From CADCTB01 sp035494015 (GTDB lineage: Bacteria; Actinomycetota; Acidimicrobiia; Acidimicrobiales; AC-14), in contig DATJHJ010000126.1 of NCBI GenBank assembly GCA_035494015.1, forward strand, positions 1-34,586: 34,586 bases of DNA, given 5' to 3'. The notes beneath the pieces are model-generated. The model worked only from the letters and a program-made list of their open reading frames with translations, ran no database searches and had not been told where the DNA came from. Made by a program: the position numbers and the translations under genes. Shown one piece after another: positions 7,484 to 15,381 of this stretch (its first letter is position 1; every line of letters begins with the position of its first letter).

Positions 7484-8860
7484 TCAGCGGAGGCGGGCGA
7501 CGATGAAGTCCCGGGAGTTGGGCGTGTCGTAGAGGGTGGCCGGCCGCTGCATGCCGCCCAGGAGCTTGTTGGGCACCGAGCCGTCGGGCGTGGCCGCGTA
7601 GTGGACGAAGATGGTCCACGACGGGTTGATGTCGAGCTCCATGGCCCGGATGGCGCCGGCCCGGACCAGGAGCTGGGCCAGGCTCTCGGCCGAGAGGCGG
7701 GGGCCGGTGGCGTACACCAGGGCGCCGGTGGCGGTGACGCCCACGCCCGAGCGCCACACGTAGAGGTCGTTGCCCAGGGTGGCGCCCCAACGGTTGCCCG
7801 AGTTGTCGTTGATCAGCCGGTTGACCTGGCCGCCGTCGACGATGAGGTCCAGGTTCTGGCGGGCGCCCAGGACATCGGGGGTCATCTTGACGGTGACGTT
7901 CCAGGCCCCGACCTGCACCGACCCGTCGTTGTAGAAGACGATGGTGGCGGCGCCGTCGCGCATGGTCCCCACCGTCTTACCGGCCAGGTAGAAGCCGCCG
8001 CGGGAGTCGACCATGCGGAAGGCCGAGTTGAAGGCGGCGACCACATCGCGCCGCTCGCCCGGGGGCAAGGACGCCCCCAAAGGCCAGGGCCCGCCGCCGG
8101 GGTCCGACGTACCGGGCTGGAGGTTGAACCCGAGCATCTTGGTGTCCATCCAGGCCACGGCCGAGAGGTAGGAGGTGTACACCGAGTCGGCCCGCAGGTA
8201 GGCGGCCCGGACCAGGGGGATCCCGCCCGCGCTCTCCAGGGTCTGCCACACGCCCTCGTCGGCGATGGGGGTGCCGGCGATGGGGGCGATGGGGTCGGGG
8301 GCGGGCAATCCCTTGGGCGCCGCCGCGGCCGCCGCCGCTGCTGCTGCTGCGGCCTGGGCGGCGGCGGCCTGGGCCGCCGCCTCTGCCGCCGCCTTCTCGA
8401 ACGCGGCCAGCTTCACCAGATCGGGCTCGCCACCGGAGGGGAGCGGGTGGCCGCCGAGGTCGAGGATGGGGGCGGCGGGGGCGGGGCCGGTGGGCTTGGT
8501 CTCACGGTCCCCGGTCGGGGTGGCGGCGATGGCCTCGGCGGGGGCGCCACCGACCTTGGGGGGCTTGTAGGCCAGCCGCTCGCCCAGGTTGACCAGGGCG
8601 CCGGCCCGGTGGTCCCGGGCCCAGATGGCCAGGCGGGCCGAGACGCTGTCGGTCCCGGGTGCGGTGAGGGCCAGGGAGATGGAACGGCCGAGCACCAGCC
8701 CGACCAGGGCGCAGGCCACCAGGATCACCCGCACGGTGCGGCTGCGTAGCACCTGCCGGGTCCGCCGAAGCCGGCGGCGGGGCGGGCCGGCGGGGGCTGG
8801 GTCGAGGTCGGGGTCGGTCTCGTCCGCCGGGGTCTCGGGGGCGAGGAGGAGGTCGGTCAA
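7484..8860 (-). CDS. Membrane-anchored phosphodiester glycosidase (NAGPA-like) domain protein
   Basis: About 458 residues: an Arg-rich cytoplasmic start, one membrane segment (VRVILVACALVGLVLGRSISLAL), a Pro- and Ala-rich spacer with twelve alanines in a row, and a C-terminal domain of the phosphodiester glycosidase / exopolysaccharide NAGPA type (VVAAFNSAFRMVDSRGGFYLAGK, LIVDGGQVN, AMELDINPSWTIFVHY). The family cleaves sugar-phosphodiester bonds, here outside the membrane. The best start is TTG at 8860, which overlaps the TGA of the upstream dprE2-like gene (TTGA) and has GAAGG upstream. A GTG at 8920 would overlap that gene by 64 bases. Its place as the last gene of the arabinosyl-donor operon suggests work on an envelope glycan or polyprenyl-phosphate sugar; this is inference. 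Confidence 0.75.
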   Translation of the reverse strand: MTDLLLAPETPADETDPDLDPAPAGPPRRRLRRTRQVLRSRTVRVILVACALVGLVLGRSISLALTAPGTDSVSARLAIWARDHRAGALVNLGERLAYKPPKVGGAPAEAIAATPTGDRETKPTGPAPAAPILDLGGHPLPSGGEPDLVKLAAFEKAAAEAAAQAAAAQAAAAAAAAAAAAPKGLPAPDPIAPIAGTPIADEGVWQTLESAGGIPLVRAAYLRADSVYTSYLSAVAWMDTKMLGFNLQPGTSDPGGGPWPLGASLPPGERRDVVAAFNSAFRMVDSRGGFYLAGKTVGTMRDGAATIVFYNDGSVQVGAWNVTVKMTPDVLGARQNLDLIVDGGQVNRLINDNSGNRWGATLGNDLYVWRSGVGVTATGALVYATGPRLSAESLAQLLVRAGAIRAMELDINPSWTIFVHYAATPDGSVPNKLLGGMQRPATLYDTPNSRDFIVARLR

Positions 8861-9621
8861 CGTTGGTCCAGCCTTCGGAAGATCGGCGCCGGGAGGTGGC
8901 GCAGGACGGTCATGACCCACCGCAGGACCGGCGGGGCCCAGACGGTCTCCGCACCCGTCTCCAGGCCGCGGACGATGGCCTCGGCCACCGCGTCCGGGGT
9001 GGTGGCGAACGGTTGGGGGGTCATCCCCGCCGTCATCCGGGTGTGCACGAACCCGGGCCGGACGACCATGACCCGGGCCCCGGAGCCCCGCAGGGCGTCG
9101 GCCAGGCCCCGGAAGAACGCGTCCATGCCCGCCTTCGACGACCCGTACACGAAGTTCGACCGCCGGGGCCGCTCGGCCGCCACCGACGACAGGGCCACCA
9201 GGTTCCCGTGGCCCTGGGCGCGGAGCCGGGCGGCCACGGCCAGGCCCACCGATACCGCGGCCACGTAGTTGACCGCGGCCAGGCGCGCCGCCGCCGCAGG
9301 GTCCAGTTCCAGGGCGGCCTGGTCGCCGAGGGCGCCGAAGGCCACCAGGGTGAGGTCGACGTCGCCCAGCCGGTCGAAGGCGTCGTCCACCAGCCGCCCG
9401 TGGCTGCCGGTGTCGGTGGCCTCGAAGGCCATGGTGTCGACCGTGGTCACCCCCACCACCCGCAACTGGGTGGCAACCGCCTCCAGCGCCACGGGATCGC
9501 GGCCGGCCAGGACGACGGTGTGGGCCCGGCGGGCCGCCAGGCGGCGGAGCAGGGATTGGGCGATCTCCGAGGTCCCGCCGAACACCAGAACCGTCTGCGG
9601 GGAACCCTGCGCATCATTCAT
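8857..9621 (-). CDS. dprE2: Decaprenylphospho-2-keto-ribose reductase (DprE2-like SDR)
   Basis: 254 residues of the short-chain dehydrogenase family. The N-terminal nucleotide motif reads VFGGTSEIAQ, the variant seen in DprE2 rather than the common TGxxxGIG. The catalytic set is SSVAAERP (Ser) and YGSSKAG (Tyr-x3-Lys). In mycobacteria DprE2 reduces the keto intermediate made by DprE1 to decaprenylphosphoryl-D-arabinose with NADH. Its ATG overlaps the end of the dprE1-like gene, so the pair is translationally coupled. The specific assignment rests on this pairing as much as on sequence. Confidence 0.85.
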   Translation of the reverse strand: MNDAQGSPQTVLVFGGTSEIAQSLLRRLAARRAHTVVLAGRDPVALEAVATQLRVVGVTTVDTMAFEATDTGSHGRLVDDAFDRLGDVDLTLVAFGALGDQAALELDPAAAARLAAVNYVAAVSVGLAVAARLRAQGHGNLVALSSVAAERPRRSNFVYGSSKAGMDAFFRGLADALRGSGARVMVVRPGFVHTRMTAGMTPQPFATTPDAVAEAIVRGLETGAETVWAPPVLRWVMTVLRHLPAPIFRRLDQR

Positions 9622-10958
9622 CCCACCAGCCCGAGCCGGCGGCCGAGATCGGAGGTGAGCACCCCGCCGGGGTCGACCCGGGCCTTGACCGCCCGCCAGC
9701 GGTCGAGGGCTGGGTACATGGCCTCCACCAGATCGGGGCGGAGCCGGGCGTCCTTGGCCAGGTAGATCCGACCGCCGGCGGCGGCCACCAGCTCGTCGAG
9801 GCCGTCCAGGGCGACGGCCAGGCCCGGCAGGGCGGCCGGGAAGTCGAGGGCCAGGGTCCAGCCGGGGATCGGGAACGACAGGGGGGCGCGGCCGGCGGCG
9901 CCGAAGCGCTTGAGCACGGCCAGGAAGGGGGCGCACCCCGCGCCGCGCAGGCGTTCGAGGGCGGTCCCGACCAGGTCGGCGGCCTCCGTGGGGACGGCGA
10001 ACTGGTACTGCACCAACCCGCACCGGCCGTACAGCCGGTTCCAGCCGTCGACCGCGTCCAGGGGGAACAGGAACCGCTCCAGCGGCTCCACCGTGGTGGT
10101 GGCCGCCGACGGCGCCCGGCGCCATCGCAGCTCGTTGAGGGCCGCCACCGCGGCAGGCGGCATGGGCACACCGGGCAGCCACGAGGGCACGGCGACGTGG
10201 CGGCCCTCGTGAAGGGCCAGGGGGGCACGGCGGTCGGCGGGGGCCAGATCGTCAGCGGCGGCGGCGTCGCCTCCGGCCACGACGCCCCGGCCCCGGGCCA
10301 TGGCGTCGAGCCACGCCACCGCGTACCGGTGCCGCCCGGCGGCGGCGTCGTCCATGGCGGCCAACACCGCGTCAAGGTCGGCCAGGCGTCGGGTCACGAC
10401 CCGCACGAACGCGGTCTCGACCGGGCGGGCCCGCAGCACGGCGTCGAGGACGACGCCGGTCAGGCCCAGGCCGCCGACCGTGGCCCAGAACAGGTCCGGA
10501 TCCTCGGCGGGCGAGGCCCGGTGCACGCCGTCGGGCAGGGCCAGGGTGAGCTGGGCGACGTGGGCGCCGAAGCTGCCGTCGACCGGGTGGTTCTTGCCGT
10601 GGACGTCGGCCGCCACCGCGCCGCCCACGGTGACGTGGCGGGTGCCGGGCAGGACGGGCAGGGCCCAACCCCGCGGCACGAGGAAGCGCTGGACCGCCGC
10701 CAGGCTGGTCCCCCCCGACGCCCGCACCAGCCCGGCCTGCTCGTCCGCCCACTCGACGCCGTCCAGGGCGACGGTGGACAGGACGCTGCCCCCGGCGTTC
10801 TGGGCCGCGTCGCCGTAGCTGCGACCCAGGCCTCGGGCGATGGCCCCCCGGGCCGGAGCGCCGGCGAGGGCGGTCACCAGCTGCCCGGCAGTGGTCGGCC
10901 GGGACACGTCGGCCGCGGTGGGCGCGGTCCGGCCCCAGCCCGTCAACAGCTCACGCAT
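9618..10958 (-). CDS. dprE1: Decaprenylphosphoryl-ribose 2'-oxidase (DprE1-like)
   Basis: 446 residues; mycobacterial DprE1 has 461. The FAD-binding half holds RGLGRSYGDAAQN and ADVHGKNHPVDGSFG; the substrate half holds QYQFAVPTEA, PLSFPIPGW, YLAKDAR and MYPALDRW, all matching DprE1. The enzyme oxidises the 2'-hydroxyl of decaprenylphosphoryl-ribose at the outer side of the membrane, the first half of epimerisation to arabinose. K402 matches the essential K418 of M. tuberculosis. The residue equal to C387, the benzothiazinone target, is Ala370 (codon 9849-9851). The ATG at 10958 overlaps the upstream gene by eight bases. Confidence 0.9.
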   Translation of the reverse strand: MRELLTGWGRTAPTAADVSRPTTAGQLVTALAGAPARGAIARGLGRSYGDAAQNAGGSVLSTVALDGVEWADEQAGLVRASGGTSLAAVQRFLVPRGWALPVLPGTRHVTVGGAVAADVHGKNHPVDGSFGAHVAQLTLALPDGVHRASPAEDPDLFWATVGGLGLTGVVLDAVLRARPVETAFVRVVTRRLADLDAVLAAMDDAAAGRHRYAVAWLDAMARGRGVVAGGDAAAADDLAPADRRAPLALHEGRHVAVPSWLPGVPMPPAAVAALNELRWRRAPSAATTTVEPLERFLFPLDAVDGWNRLYGRCGLVQYQFAVPTEAADLVGTALERLRGAGCAPFLAVLKRFGAAGRAPLSFPIPGWTLALDFPAALPGLAVALDGLDELVAAAGGRIYLAKDARLRPDLVEAMYPALDRWRAVKARVDPGGVLTSDLGRRLGLVG

Positions 10959-11892
10959 AGACACCCAGGGCGAACAGGACGGCCCAGGCCACGCCCAGGG
11001 CCACGATGGTGCCGTCGCCCAGCAGGACGTCCTCGGGGACCTCGACCCCTTCACCCTCGACGAGCAGCGCGTACCGCAGCATGGCCAGCACGAAGGGGAC
11101 GATGGTCAGCTGCAGCCACAGGCCGTGCCCCTTCACGCCCGCGGCCTTGTCGAAGGCCCACAGGCAGTAGGCAGCCATGGCCACGCCCGAGGACAGGGCC
11201 CGGACGTAGCGCAGGTACCCGACCGGGTAGACGGGGCGGGAGCGACCCCGCGCCCCGTCCGGCGCGCCGGCCACGTCCAGGGCGACGAGCCCCTCCCGCT
11301 TGCCGGCCACGATGAACAGCGACGCGAACGAGGTGACGACCAGGAACCACTCCGACAGGTGGACGTTGGTGGCCAGGCCGCCGACGATGGCCCGCAGCAC
11401 GAACCCCGACGCCACCGCGGCCAGGTCGAGCACCGGTTCGTGGCGCAGGCGGACGTTGTAGGCCGCGTTGATCCCGACGTAGAGGGCGACGCAGCCGGCG
11501 GCCGGCGGGCCCAGGGCGACGAGCGCCAGCAGGACGGCACCCGACAGGAGGGTCACGGCCACGGACAGGGCCAGCCGGGGCGGGACCACGCCGGCGGCCA
11601 CTGGCCGGTGCCGGTTCACCGGATGCCGACGGTCGGCGTCGCGGTCCATGGTGTCGTTCAGGAAGTAGGTGCCGCTGGCCGCCAGGCAGAAGACCAGGAA
11701 GGCCAGGCCGGCCCGCAACAGGGTGGGCAGGTCGGTCAGCAGGCCGGCGGCGCCGGGCGCCGCGAATACGAGCAGGTTCTTGACCCACTGCGGGGGCCGG
11801 GCGGTGCGGACCAGGCCCGCGAGCAGCGATCCCCCCGGACCGGGCCGCGGCGGGACCACGGGAGCGAGCGCCGGCAGCCTGACCTCAGTCAT
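10951..11892 (-). CDS. Decaprenyl-phosphate phosphoribosyltransferase (UbiA family)
   Basis: 313 residues, mostly membrane segments. The first polyprenyl-binding Asp motif is NDTMDRDAD at 79-87, followed by RRHPVNRHRPVA. The second conserved region is INAAYNVRLRHEPVLDLAAVASGFVLR. These match the DPPR synthases (Rv3806c type) that transfer phosphoribose from PRPP to decaprenyl phosphate. It is the first gene of the operon that continues with dprE1 and dprE2. No gene for the DPPR phosphatase (Rv3807c type) is next to it. The ATG at 11892 was preferred over a GTG at 11904. Confidence 0.87.
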   Translation of the reverse strand: MTEVRLPALAPVVPPRPGPGGSLLAGLVRTARPPQWVKNLLVFAAPGAAGLLTDLPTLLRAGLAFLVFCLAASGTYFLNDTMDRDADRRHPVNRHRPVAAGVVPPRLALSVAVTLLSGAVLLALVALGPPAAGCVALYVGINAAYNVRLRHEPVLDLAAVASGFVLRAIVGGLATNVHLSEWFLVVTSFASLFIVAGKREGLVALDVAGAPDGARGRSRPVYPVGYLRYVRALSSGVAMAAYCLWAFDKAAGVKGHGLWLQLTIVPFVLAMLRYALLVEGEGVEVPEDVLLGDGTIVALGVAWAVLFALGVYA

Positions 11893-12059
11893 GGCCGCGC
11901 GCACACAAAGCGACGCCGTGGTTTCTCATGTTGTTACCCCCGAAACCCCCCTGCGGGCCGAGCACCAGCCGCGCTCGGCGACGGGGACGAGTGTAAGCCA
12001 ACATCTGTTCTGTTGCTATAGCGGATTCGCGGGACTTGGAAGCCGTCCGATCGGGTGGC
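11893..12059. promoter_or_regulatory. Divergent promoter region
   Basis: 167 bases separate the arabinosyl-donor operon (minus) from the lipoprotein gene (plus). It is visibly richer in A and T than its surroundings. TATAGC at 12017-12022 is a candidate -10 for the plus gene, giving a leader of roughly 30 bases. No clear minus-strand hexamer sits close to the ATG at 11892. Confidence 0.35.
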
Positions 12060-13190
12060 ATGCTTCGGCCGGTGAGGAGGCGGAGGTCGAAGGCGGGCCG
12101 CCTGGCCCCGGTGATCGCCGCCGCCGTGCTAGCCGCGCTGCTGGCCGGGTGCGCGCCCGACCCCCCGGCCAGCGCCCCGCCCGCCGCCGACCCCCTGGCC
12201 TGGGCCGCCCGGGTCCGCCAAGCGGTCGACGACACCACCCTGGCCGACGCGGGACTGCAGCTGCCCGACCGGGCCAACGTCTTCGCCGCCCGCATTTTTG
12301 ACGGCGGGGCCGCTCCGGCCTACGCGTTCTTCGAGGCCGGCGGGGGTGGGTTCACGGACTCGTTCTTCCCGGCCTCGTCCGTCAAGCTGCTCGCCGCCCT
12401 GGGCGCCCTCGACTTCGCCCGCGGGCTGGGGCTCACCGGGGCCGCCCTCATCGACGGCGACTGGTCGGTGCGCGACACCTACGACGCCGCCCTGCGCTGG
12501 TCGTCCAACGAGGACTACGACGAGCTGGTCCGCATCGCCGGCGTCGAGTGGTTGAACCGCCAGTTCCTCCCCGGGCACGGCTACCCCGCCACCGCCATCC
12601 AGGAGCCGTACGGCGGTGGCGAGCAGGTGACCTTCTCGCCGGAGATGGTGCTGAGCGAGGGCGGCCGGGACATCGACGTCCCCGAGCGCGACGGCGAGGA
12701 CGACTACGGGTGCGGCGGCGGCAACTGCAGCACGCTGTTCGAGATGACCGACGCCCTGCGCCGGGTCGTCCTGGACGACGAGCTGCCGGCGCCGGACCGC
12801 TTCGACCTCGACCCGGCCGACATCGCCGGCCTCCAGGACGCCCTGGCCGGGGCCGAGGGGTTCATCGCCCCCGGGGTGGCGGATGCACTCGGTCCCGACG
12901 CTCGCATCTTCACCAAGCCGGGCTGGGTCCCGGACCTGGACTGCGTCGAGACCGCCCTGATCGTCGACCCGGCGACCGGCCACCGGTTCCTGCTCGGGCT
13001 GTCCGCCCCCGACGACGGCACGTGCGACGAGCTGTCGGTCATGGCCCACGACGTCCTCCTGCTCCTGGACCGGTGCGACGACGGGACCGCGCTGCGGGCC
13101 GACGGCAGCCGGGTGGCGGTCGTCAACGGTCGCCAGGCCGACGGCCAGCCGGTGGCCAAGTCGGCGACCATGGCCTGCAGCCTGCGCTGA
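12060..13190 (+). CDS. Lipoprotein with serine hydrolase (class A beta-lactamase-like) domain
   Basis: 376 residues. An Arg-rich start and hydrophobic segment end in the lipobox LAGC with C31, so the mature protein is lipid-anchored outside the membrane. The penicillin-binding fold signatures are in order: SSVK at 106-109 (nucleophile S106, K109), SSN at 148-150 in the S-x-N position, and FTKPGW in the KTG position. DYGCGGGNC adds a cysteine pair. The set resembles the beta-lactamase-2 family, whose members include transpeptidase-like and lactam-binding proteins; real lactamase activity cannot be claimed. The ATG at 12060 gives a standard signal; TTG at 12036 is possible. It diverges from the arabinosyl-donor operon. 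Confidence 0.75.
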   Translation: MLRPVRRRRSKAGRLAPVIAAAVLAALLAGCAPDPPASAPPAADPLAWAARVRQAVDDTTLADAGLQLPDRANVFAARIFDGGAAPAYAFFEAGGGGFTDSFFPASSVKLLAALGALDFARGLGLTGAALIDGDWSVRDTYDAALRWSSNEDYDELVRIAGVEWLNRQFLPGHGYPATAIQEPYGGGEQVTFSPEMVLSEGGRDIDVPERDGEDDYGCGGGNCSTLFEMTDALRRVVLDDELPAPDRFDLDPADIAGLQDALAGAEGFIAPGVADALGPDARIFTKPGWVPDLDCVETALIVDPATGHRFLLGLSAPDDGTCDELSVMAHDVLLLLDRCDDGTALRADGSRVAVVNGRQADGQPVAKSATMACSLR

Positions 13191-13205
13191 CCCTGCGCCG
13201 ACGCA

Positions 13206-13232
13206 CGTCGCTCGGCACCTGCCGAGGCGACG
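13206..13232 (+). terminator. Strong hairpin after the lipoprotein gene
   Basis: The 12-base arm at 13206-13217 pairs with 13220-13232 with one bulged C and a CC loop, 16 bases after the stop codon. The tail is ATCTT, weak for an intrinsic terminator. Confidence 0.45.
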
Positions 13233-13301
13233 ATCTTGCGCGATGCTGCATCTAGCTGTCGACGCCACCGTGCCGCGACACACAGAGCAAGAAGGAGAAG
13301 C

Positions 13302-13478
13302 ATGTACGAGCACAGCTGCGCCAAGGCGGGAGCCGAGGGCTGCGGGTACGTCGTCCGAGCCGGTAGCGAGGAAGAGCTCAAGGCCAAGGTCATCGAGCAC
13401 GCCCGCCGCAAGCACAACGTCCAGGGCATGACCGACACCATCTACACCTACCTGCGCGACAAGGCTCGCAAGAACTAG
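13302..13478 (+). CDS. DUF1059 family small protein
   Basis: 58 residues. The pattern MYEHSCAKAGAEGCGYVVRA, then a charged helix EEELKAKVIEHARRKH and MTDTIYTYLRDKARKN, is that of DUF1059, a small soluble family of unknown function. C6 and C14 with H5, H33 and H37 could bind a metal. GAAGGAG eight bases before the ATG at 13302 is a clear ribosome binding site and rules out the GTG-like starts farther upstream. It lies just before selD, but that gene has its own promoter. Confidence 0.8.
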   Translation: MYEHSCAKAGAEGCGYVVRAGSEEELKAKVIEHARRKHNVQGMTDTIYTYLRDKARKN

Positions 13479-13507
13479 TCGATCGCAAGTAGCGGGAGGG
13501 CCGCCGG

Positions 13508-13513
13508 TAGATT
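13508..13513 (+). promoter_or_regulatory. -10 hexamer TAGATT, leaderless selD promoter
   Basis: TAGATT is followed by exactly six bases and then the GTG at 13520. This supports transcription starting at the selD start codon and fixes the start upstream of the in-frame TGA. Confidence 0.55.
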
Positions 13514-13519
13514 TCCGGC

Positions 13520-14557
13520 GTGACCGCCCCCCGACGCCTGACCCAGTTCAGCCACGGCGCAGGCTGAGCCTGCAAGCTCGCGCCCGGCGAGCTGGCGCAG
13601 GTCCTGCGCCGCCTGGACATGCCCGACCATCCCGACCTGCTCGTGGGCACGGCCACGAGCGACGATGCCGCGGTCTGGCGCATCTCCCCGGACCGGGCCC
13701 TGGTCGTCACCGCCGACTTCATCACCCCCATCGTCGACGACCCCCGGGCGTGGGGCCGGATCGCCGCCGCCAACGCGGTCAGCGACGTGTACGCCATGGG
13801 TGGCCGCCCGATCCTCAGCCTGAACCTGGTGGGCTGGAACACCGACGAGCTGGGCACGGAGATCCTCCTCGCCGTGCTGGAGGGCGCCGCGGAGGTGGCG
13901 GCCGAGGGCGGCTGGATCACCGTTGGCGGCCACACCGTCGAGGATCCCGAGCCTAAGTTCGGCATGGCCGTGGTGGGTGACGTCCACCCCGACCGCATCC
14001 TCACCAACGCCGGCCTGCGCCCCGGCGACAGCTTGGTCCTCACCAAGGCCCTGGGCGCCGGCGTGGTGGCCACTGCCCTCAAGGCCGGCCAGGCCCCCGA
14101 CGACGTGGTCGCCGTCTCGGTGGCCTCGATGAGCCGGCTGAACAAGGAAGCAGCCGGGGCGGCACTGGCGGCCGCGGCCACCGGGGCCACGGACGTGACC
14201 GGCTTCGGCCTCCTCGGCCACCTCCGGAGCATGGCCGAGGCGTCCGGGGTGGACGCCGAGCTGCACGCCTCGGCCGTGCCCGTCATGCCCGGCGTGCTCG
14301 AGCTGGTGGGGAAGGGTTTCGTCGCTGGTGGGACCCGCCGCAACCTGACCTGGGCCGGCGAGCGGGTCGAGGTCGACGGGGTGGACGAGGACATGGTCGT
14401 CGTCCTGGCCGACGCCCAGACCTCGGGCGGCCTGCTCTTCGGCGCCGAGCCGTCCCGGGCCGAGGAAGCCGCCGCCGCCCTGCGCGAGTCGGGACATGCC
14501 GCGGCCGTGATCGGCACGGTCACCGCCGGCACCGGCATCATGCGGGTCCGCAGCTAA
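13520..14557 (+). CDS. selD: Selenide, water dikinase with selenocysteine (selenoprotein SelD)
   Basis: 345 residues if the TGA at 13565-13567 is read as selenocysteine. SelD makes selenophosphate from selenide and ATP, the selenium donor for selenocysteine and selenouridine. The N-terminus reads RLTQFSHGAG-U16-ACK19L, matching E. coli SelD, where C17 and K20 are catalytic, so Sec takes the place of the catalytic Cys. Downstream are SDDAAVWR, the ANAVSDVYAMGG segment, TDVTGFGLLGHL and ADAQTSGGLL, all standard for the AIRS fold. A gene finder that treats TGA as stop would start at the ATG at 13619 and lose the active site. A SECIS-like hairpin follows the TGA. The organism should therefore carry SelA, SelB and tRNA-Sec elsewhere. 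Confidence 0.93.
13594..13610 (+). promoter_or_regulatory. Bacterial SECIS element in selD
   Basis: GGCGC-AGGTCCT-GCGCC forms a five-pair stem (seven with A-T and G-C closure) whose loop begins 32 bases after the TGA. The loop AGGTC is the same as in the E. coli fdhF SECIS bound by SelB. A second hairpin at 13568-13602 (AGCTCGC/GCGAGCT) competes with it. Confidence 0.75.
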
Positions 14558-14589
14558 GGCGAGCGGCCCCGGCCGCCGATAGCTGGAGG

Positions 14590-15342
14590 ATGACGACTCG
14601 GCGGTTAACCCGCGCGGGACTGGCGATGGGTCTCGCCGCCCTCGCCGCCCTTACCAGCCAGCTCCCCGCCACGGCCCAGACCCCAGCGGGCAAGACCCAG
14701 GAGGTCCGCGGCCGGACCTGGCTCCAACCGATCCCGGATGAGGCGTTCAACGACGGCCTGGGGACCTGGATGTACGTGGCACCCGAACCCGCCGCCGGCG
14801 CCGGGCAGCTCTCGCCGAACGACTACGAGTACGTGATGACGATGGTGTTCCTGAACCTCCGCTTCGGCGACTTCGCACTGGCGACAGGGCCAACCGGGAA
14901 GGTTGCCCGGCTCAGCCTCTCCGAGTGGGGCATCCGGCCGATGGGCAGCATCGAGGTGCCATACGACTGGTCGCCCGGCCGGTTCTACTTCCTCTACACC
15001 CACCACCTCACTGGCCCCGACTGGGGCGCGTGGGTCATGGACTGGGCAACGGGCGTGTGGACCTATGTCGGAACGATCAGCACCCCGGCGGACTGGGGCC
15101 TGCTCATCAAATCCACCACAGCCACGGTGCGGTGGGCAAAAGCGGGACCTCTGCCCGCCGACTGCTCCGGGTACCCCCGCACCGAGGCCTACATCTACCC
15201 TCCCCTCGGCTACAGCGGTTCGCAGTTCACGGTCCCCGTGTCTTATAGCGAGTGGGGGGACGACGCCAACAAGTGCCCGACCCAGTCCGAAATCCTGCCC
15301 AATGGCTGGGCCCACTTCTCGGCCGGAGTGTCACCGGGCTGA
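14590..15342 (+). CDS. Secreted protein of unknown function
   Basis: 250 residues that I do not recognise. Residues 1-30 form a signal peptide (RRLTRAGLAMGLAALAALTS, cleavage near ATAQ). The mature part is rich in Trp, Tyr and Gly with a GTWMYVAPEP region, an EWGIRPMGSIEVPYDW stretch and two cysteines (C-S-G-Y and N-K-C-P) that could form a disulfide. Base composition is less GC-rich than the neighbours, which might mark a recent arrival, but no mobile-element trace is visible. GGAGG directly abuts the ATG at 14590, so the ribosome-binding arrangement is unusual. The gene stands alone between selD and the Gly-rich membrane protein. Confidence 0.7.
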   Translation: MTTRRLTRAGLAMGLAALAALTSQLPATAQTPAGKTQEVRGRTWLQPIPDEAFNDGLGTWMYVAPEPAAGAGQLSPNDYEYVMTMVFLNLRFGDFALATGPTGKVARLSLSEWGIRPMGSIEVPYDWSPGRFYFLYTHHLTGPDWGAWVMDWATGVWTYVGTISTPADWGLLIKSTTATVRWAKAGPLPADCSGYPRTEAYIYPPLGYSGSQFTVPVSYSEWGDDANKCPTQSEILPNGWAHFSAGVSPG

Positions 15343-15369
15343 CCCGGCGTCAACCAGAAACCGGGCGGG

Positions 15370-15375
15370 TAGATC
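15370..15375 (+). promoter_or_regulatory. -10 hexamer TAGATC, leaderless promoter
   Basis: TAGATC, six bases, then the ATG at 15382: the same layout as at selD, with C instead of T at the sixth position. Confidence 0.45.
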
Positions 15376-15381
15376 GCCGGC

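Noticed and set aside
13565..13567. TGA as a real stop that makes selD a truncated gene starting at 13619
   Set aside because: The eleven codons before it match SelD exactly, the TGA is at the catalytic Cys/Sec position, and a SECIS-like hairpin and an upstream promoter are present.
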